A DNA stretch of 64,000 nt from Flavobacterium ardleyense (GTDB lineage Bacteria; Bacteroidota; Bacteroidia; Flavobacteriales; Flavobacteriaceae), in the NCBI RefSeq assembly GCF_033547075.1, contig NZ_CP137891.1, positions 124,001 to 188,000 of the forward strand, given 5' to 3'. The notes under the pieces are model-generated. The model searched no databases, had not been told where the DNA came from, and saw nothing but the letters and a program-made list of their open reading frames with translations. The position numbers and the translations under genes are program-made. Positions 61,407 through 64,000 of this stretch are shown piece by piece (the stretch's first letter is position 1; each line of letters opens with the position of its first letter).

Positions 61407-62852
61407 ATGGGGAACACAATAATAGAAAGCGAACAAGGACAAAATTTAGTTCTTGATAGCAAGCCAACAAATACAAAGAAACTTTTTATTGAGAGTTACG
61501 GCTGCGCAATGAACTTTGCAGATAGCGAAGTTGTGGCGTCGATACTTTTTAATGATGGTTATAATACGACTCAAATCCTTGAAGAAGCAGATTTAGTTTT
61601 AATCAACACCTGCTCTATTCGCGACAAAGCCGAACAAACCGTTCGCAAGCGATTGGAGAAATACAATGCGGTAAAGCGAGACATTAATCCTAATATGAAA
61701 GTGGGCGTTTTGGGTTGTATGGCCGAAAGATTGAAAAGTAAATTTCTTGAAGAAGAGAAAATCATTGATCTTGTTGTAGGTCCTGACGCGTACAAAGATT
61801 TGCCAAATTTGCTTGCAGAAGTGGAAGATGGAAATGACGCGATCAATGTTTTATTATCCAAAGATGAAACGTACGGTGATATTTCGCCAGTAAGATTGAA
61901 TACTAATGGAGTTTCGGCATTTGTGTCGATTACTAGAGGTTGCGATAATATGTGTACTTTCTGCGTCGTTCCTTTTACAAGAGGGCGCGAGAGAAGTCGC
62001 GATTCGCAAAGCATTTTGATGGAAATCGAAGATCTGTGGCAAAAAGGTTTTAAAGAAATCACACTTCTTGGTCAGAACGTTGATAGCTATTTGTGGTACG
62101 GCGGCGGACTCAAGAAAGATTTTGTAAATGCTAGCGAAATTGCAAAAAGCACTGCAATAAATTTCGATCAATTATTAGAAATGGTCGCAAGTCAATATCC
62201 GGGAATGAGAATTCGGTTTTCGACTTCAAATCCGCAGGATATGCACGAAAGTGTGCTTCATATCATCGCAAAATATCCAAATATTTGTAAGCATATTCAC
62301 TTACCTGTTCAATCAGGAAGTAATACGATTCTTGCTGCAATGAATAGGCTTCATACTCGTGAACAATACATGGCGCTGATTGATAAAATTAAAACCATCA
62401 TTCCCGAAGCGACTATTACTCAAGATATGATTGCTGGTTTTCCGGGCGAGACTGTTCAAGATCACGAAGACACTTTGAGTTTGATGGAGTATGTACAATA
62501 TAGTTTTGGCTATATGTATTCGTACTCTGAAAGACCAGGAACATTAGCGGGAAGAAAACTCGTTGACGATGTGCCAGAAGATGAAAAGCTGAGAAGATTG
62601 CAAGAAATTGTAGCGCTTCAGCGCAAGCATAGCGCAATGCGAACTCAGGAATTTGTTGGACAAACTCTTTCAGTTTTGGTTGAGAAAAACTCGAAAAAAT
62701 CTACCGATGATTATGCAGGAAGAATTTCACAAAATTTAACCGTGGTTTTTCCAAAAGAAGATTATAAAGTTGGAGATTTTGTAAATGTCCACATCACCGA
62801 CTGCACCAGCGGAACATTAATAGGAACAGCTGTAAGTTTGGCTACCATATAA
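61407..62852 (+). CDS. miaB: tRNA-2-methylthio-N6-dimethylallyladenosine synthase
   Basis: A 481-residue radical-SAM enzyme that adds a methylthio group to i6A37 of tRNA. The N-terminal UPF0004 domain has IESYGCAMNFADSE, NTCSIRDKA and LGCMAERL (three Cys of one iron-sulfur cluster). The radical-SAM motif is CDNMCTFCVV. A TRAM domain closes the protein (VGDFVNVHITDCTSGTLIG). The ATG at 61407 was chosen because a clear promoter lies in the longer frame. The following AAA+ activator is 54 bases downstream. Confidence 0.96.
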   Translation: MGNTIIESEQGQNLVLDSKPTNTKKLFIESYGCAMNFADSEVVASILFNDGYNTTQILEEADLVLINTCSIRDKAEQTVRKRLEKYNAVKRDINPNMKVGVLGCMAERLKSKFLEEEKIIDLVVGPDAYKDLPNLLAEVEDGNDAINVLLSKDETYGDISPVRLNTNGVSAFVSITRGCDNMCTFCVVPFTRGRERSRDSQSILMEIEDLWQKGFKEITLLGQNVDSYLWYGGGLKKDFVNASEIAKSTAINFDQLLEMVASQYPGMRIRFSTSNPQDMHESVLHIIAKYPNICKHIHLPVQSGSNTILAAMNRLHTREQYMALIDKIKTIIPEATITQDMIAGFPGETVQDHEDTLSLMEYVQYSFGYMYSYSERPGTLAGRKLVDDVPEDEKLRRLQEIVALQRKHSAMRTQEFVGQTLSVLVEKNSKKSTDDYAGRISQNLTVVFPKEDYKVGDFVNVHITDCTSGTLIGTAVSLATI

Positions 62853-62906
62853 TATTCTAAAGGAATTATAAAGTCAATTTTAAAAAACACAAGCATTTTA
62901 GACAAG

Positions 62907-64000
62907 ATGGATACTATACAATCTATAAAACAGCGTTTTGAAATTATCGGAAACGATCCAAAACTTAACCGAGCAATTGAGAAGGCAATTCAGGTTGCTC
63001 CTACAGATATTTCGGTGCTTGTTGCTGGAGAAAGTGGTGTGGGAAAAGAAAATATTCCCAAGATAATTCACTCATTATCTCACCGAAAACATGGCAAATA
63101 TATTGCTGTAAACTGTGGTGCAATTCCCGAGGGAACTATTGATAGTGAGCTTTTTGGACACGAAAAAGGATCGTTTACTGGAGCTACTTCGGAGAGACAA
63201 GGCTATTTTGAAGTCGCTGATGGCGGAACAATATTTCTTGACGAAGTGGGCGAATTGCCGCTTACAACTCAAGTGAGACTATTACGAGTTTTAGAAAACG
63301 GTGAATTTATAAAAGTTGGATCTTCGCAAGTTCAAAAAACGAATGTTCGGATTGTTGCTGCAACAAATGTCAATATGTTTAGCGCAATCGAAAAAGGAAA
63401 ATTTAGAGAAGATCTTTATTATAGACTAAGTACAGTCGATATTACTTTGCCACCATTACGTGACCGTGCGGGAGATATTCATTTGCTTTTTAGAAAATTT
63501 GCCTCAGATTTTGCTTATAAATATAAAATGCCAGCAATCAAATTGGACGATAATGCAGTTCAGTTTTTGCAAAAGTACCGTTGGAGCGGAAACATTAGAC
63601 AATTGCGAAATGTAGCAGAGCAGGTTTCGGTTTTGGAAACAAACCGTGAGATAACTCTGCAAACTCTTCAATCTTATTTACCTGTTGAGGGAAGTAATTT
63701 GCCTTCTGTAATCAAGGATCAGAAAAAAGACAGTGACTTTAGCACCGAAAGAGAGATTCTGTACAAAGTGCTATTTGATATGAAAAGTGATCTGAACGAT
63801 TTGAAAAAATTAACGATGGAGCTTATGCAGAATGGAAATGTTAAAATTCAAGAGCAAACGCAACCTTTGATTAATAAGATTTACGGAAATAACGACAATT
63901 CGGAAATTGAGTACGAGGAGCAACCTGAAAACACGATGTTGCAACCATCTACAGAAAGCAGCTATAAAGACGAAGACGAAAGTTATGTCCTTGCTGAGAC
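62907..64000 (+). CDS. sigma-54-type AAA+ transcriptional activator, truncated by window end
   Basis: Open from the ATG at 62907 to the window end (364 codons). The protein has no N-terminal receiver domain; it starts directly with IIGNDPKLNRAIEKAIQVA. Walker A is GESGVGKE, followed by NCGAIPEGTIDSELFGHEKG, SFTGATSERQGYFEVADGG, TIFLDEVGELPL (Walker B) and RLLRVLENGEFIKVG. The loop GSFTGA replaces GAFTGA, the contact with sigma-54. The helix-turn-helix would follow after RWSGNIRQLRNVAEQ and a linker. It is 54 bases after miaB, a linkage I recall from other flavobacteria. Confidence 0.93.
   Translation, partial: MDTIQSIKQRFEIIGNDPKLNRAIEKAIQVAPTDISVLVAGESGVGKENIPKIIHSLSHRKHGKYIAVNCGAIPEGTIDSELFGHEKGSFTGATSERQGYFEVADGGTIFLDEVGELPLTTQVRLLRVLENGEFIKVGSSQVQKTNVRIVAATNVNMFSAIEKGKFREDLYYRLSTVDITLPPLRDRAGDIHLLFRKFASDFAYKYKMPAIKLDDNAVQFLQKYRWSGNIRQLRNVAEQVSVLETNREITLQTLQSYLPVEGSNLPSVIKDQKKDSDFSTEREILYKVLFDMKSDLNDLKKLTMELMQNGNVKIQEQTQPLINKIYGNNDNSEIEYEEQPENTMLQPSTESSYKDEDESYVLAE

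Overview
The window looks like a chromosomal piece of a Flavobacterium-type member of the Bacteroidota. The reasons are the type IX secretion/gliding cluster gldK-L-M-N, the TamB/TamL pair, SusC/TonB-style outer-membrane biology, strongly AT-rich DNA, lipoproteins with short lipoboxes, and promoters of the Bacteroidota kind (TTG or TTTG, about 18-21 bases, then TAnnTTTG). These promoters are seen cleanly upstream of topA, miaB and the initiator tRNA. No rRNA, CRISPR array, origin or intact insertion sequence was seen.

Layout. 1-4 kb is accessory: small membrane proteins, a WYL regulator, an overlapping small-ORF/ADP-ribosyltransferase-like pair, an attC-like repeat and a decayed polyvalent-protein kinase gene. 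3.8-13.7 kb is core: a GSCFA protein and alaS facing a divergent M23 peptidase-MerR-LemA-TPM-TPM row, then der and era. 13.7-18.9 kb is a second, very AT-rich and largely decayed accessory block. It holds a transporter remnant, a small peptide gene overlapping a CPBP intramembrane protease, a large hairpin repeat, a toxin-antitoxin locus with a truncated toxin, two small secreted proteins, a chimeric STM3941-like gene, a DUF481-like tail and an RHS remnant between direct repeats. 18.9-25.5 kb carries a TetR-type regulator whose operator-like palindrome recurs before a redox operon (CMD, HAD, peroxiredoxin), then glutathione peroxidase, DoxX and an MtfA-like peptidase. 25.5-33.6 kb has a SoxB/5'-nucleotidase-like protein, a TlpA-like thioredoxin, a TonB-dependent receptor, tRNA-fMet and a diheme cytochrome.

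33.8-41.2 kb is tamB-tamL, for outer-membrane assembly. 41.4-44.7 kb is the non-homologous end-joining set ku-ligD, with ligD split by a frameshift in a run of ten A. 44.8-52.0 kb has small hypotheticals, a FemAB/GNAT-like protein, a lipid kinase, an App1-like phosphatase, an ABC-F ATPase, a DUF983 protein and an FAD oxidoreductase. 52.1-60.6 kb is topA, a ureohydrolase-fold protein with eroded metal ligands, and gldKLMN, closed by a strong terminator. 60.6-64 kb has a 113-bp triple tandem repeat, miaB, and a sigma-54-type AAA+ activator cut by the window end.

The most promising unexplained signals are the 51-residue peptide gene translationally coupled to the CPBP protease, the overlapping ART-like pair, the split ligD, the covarying REP-like family (four copies) and the tandem repeat before miaB.
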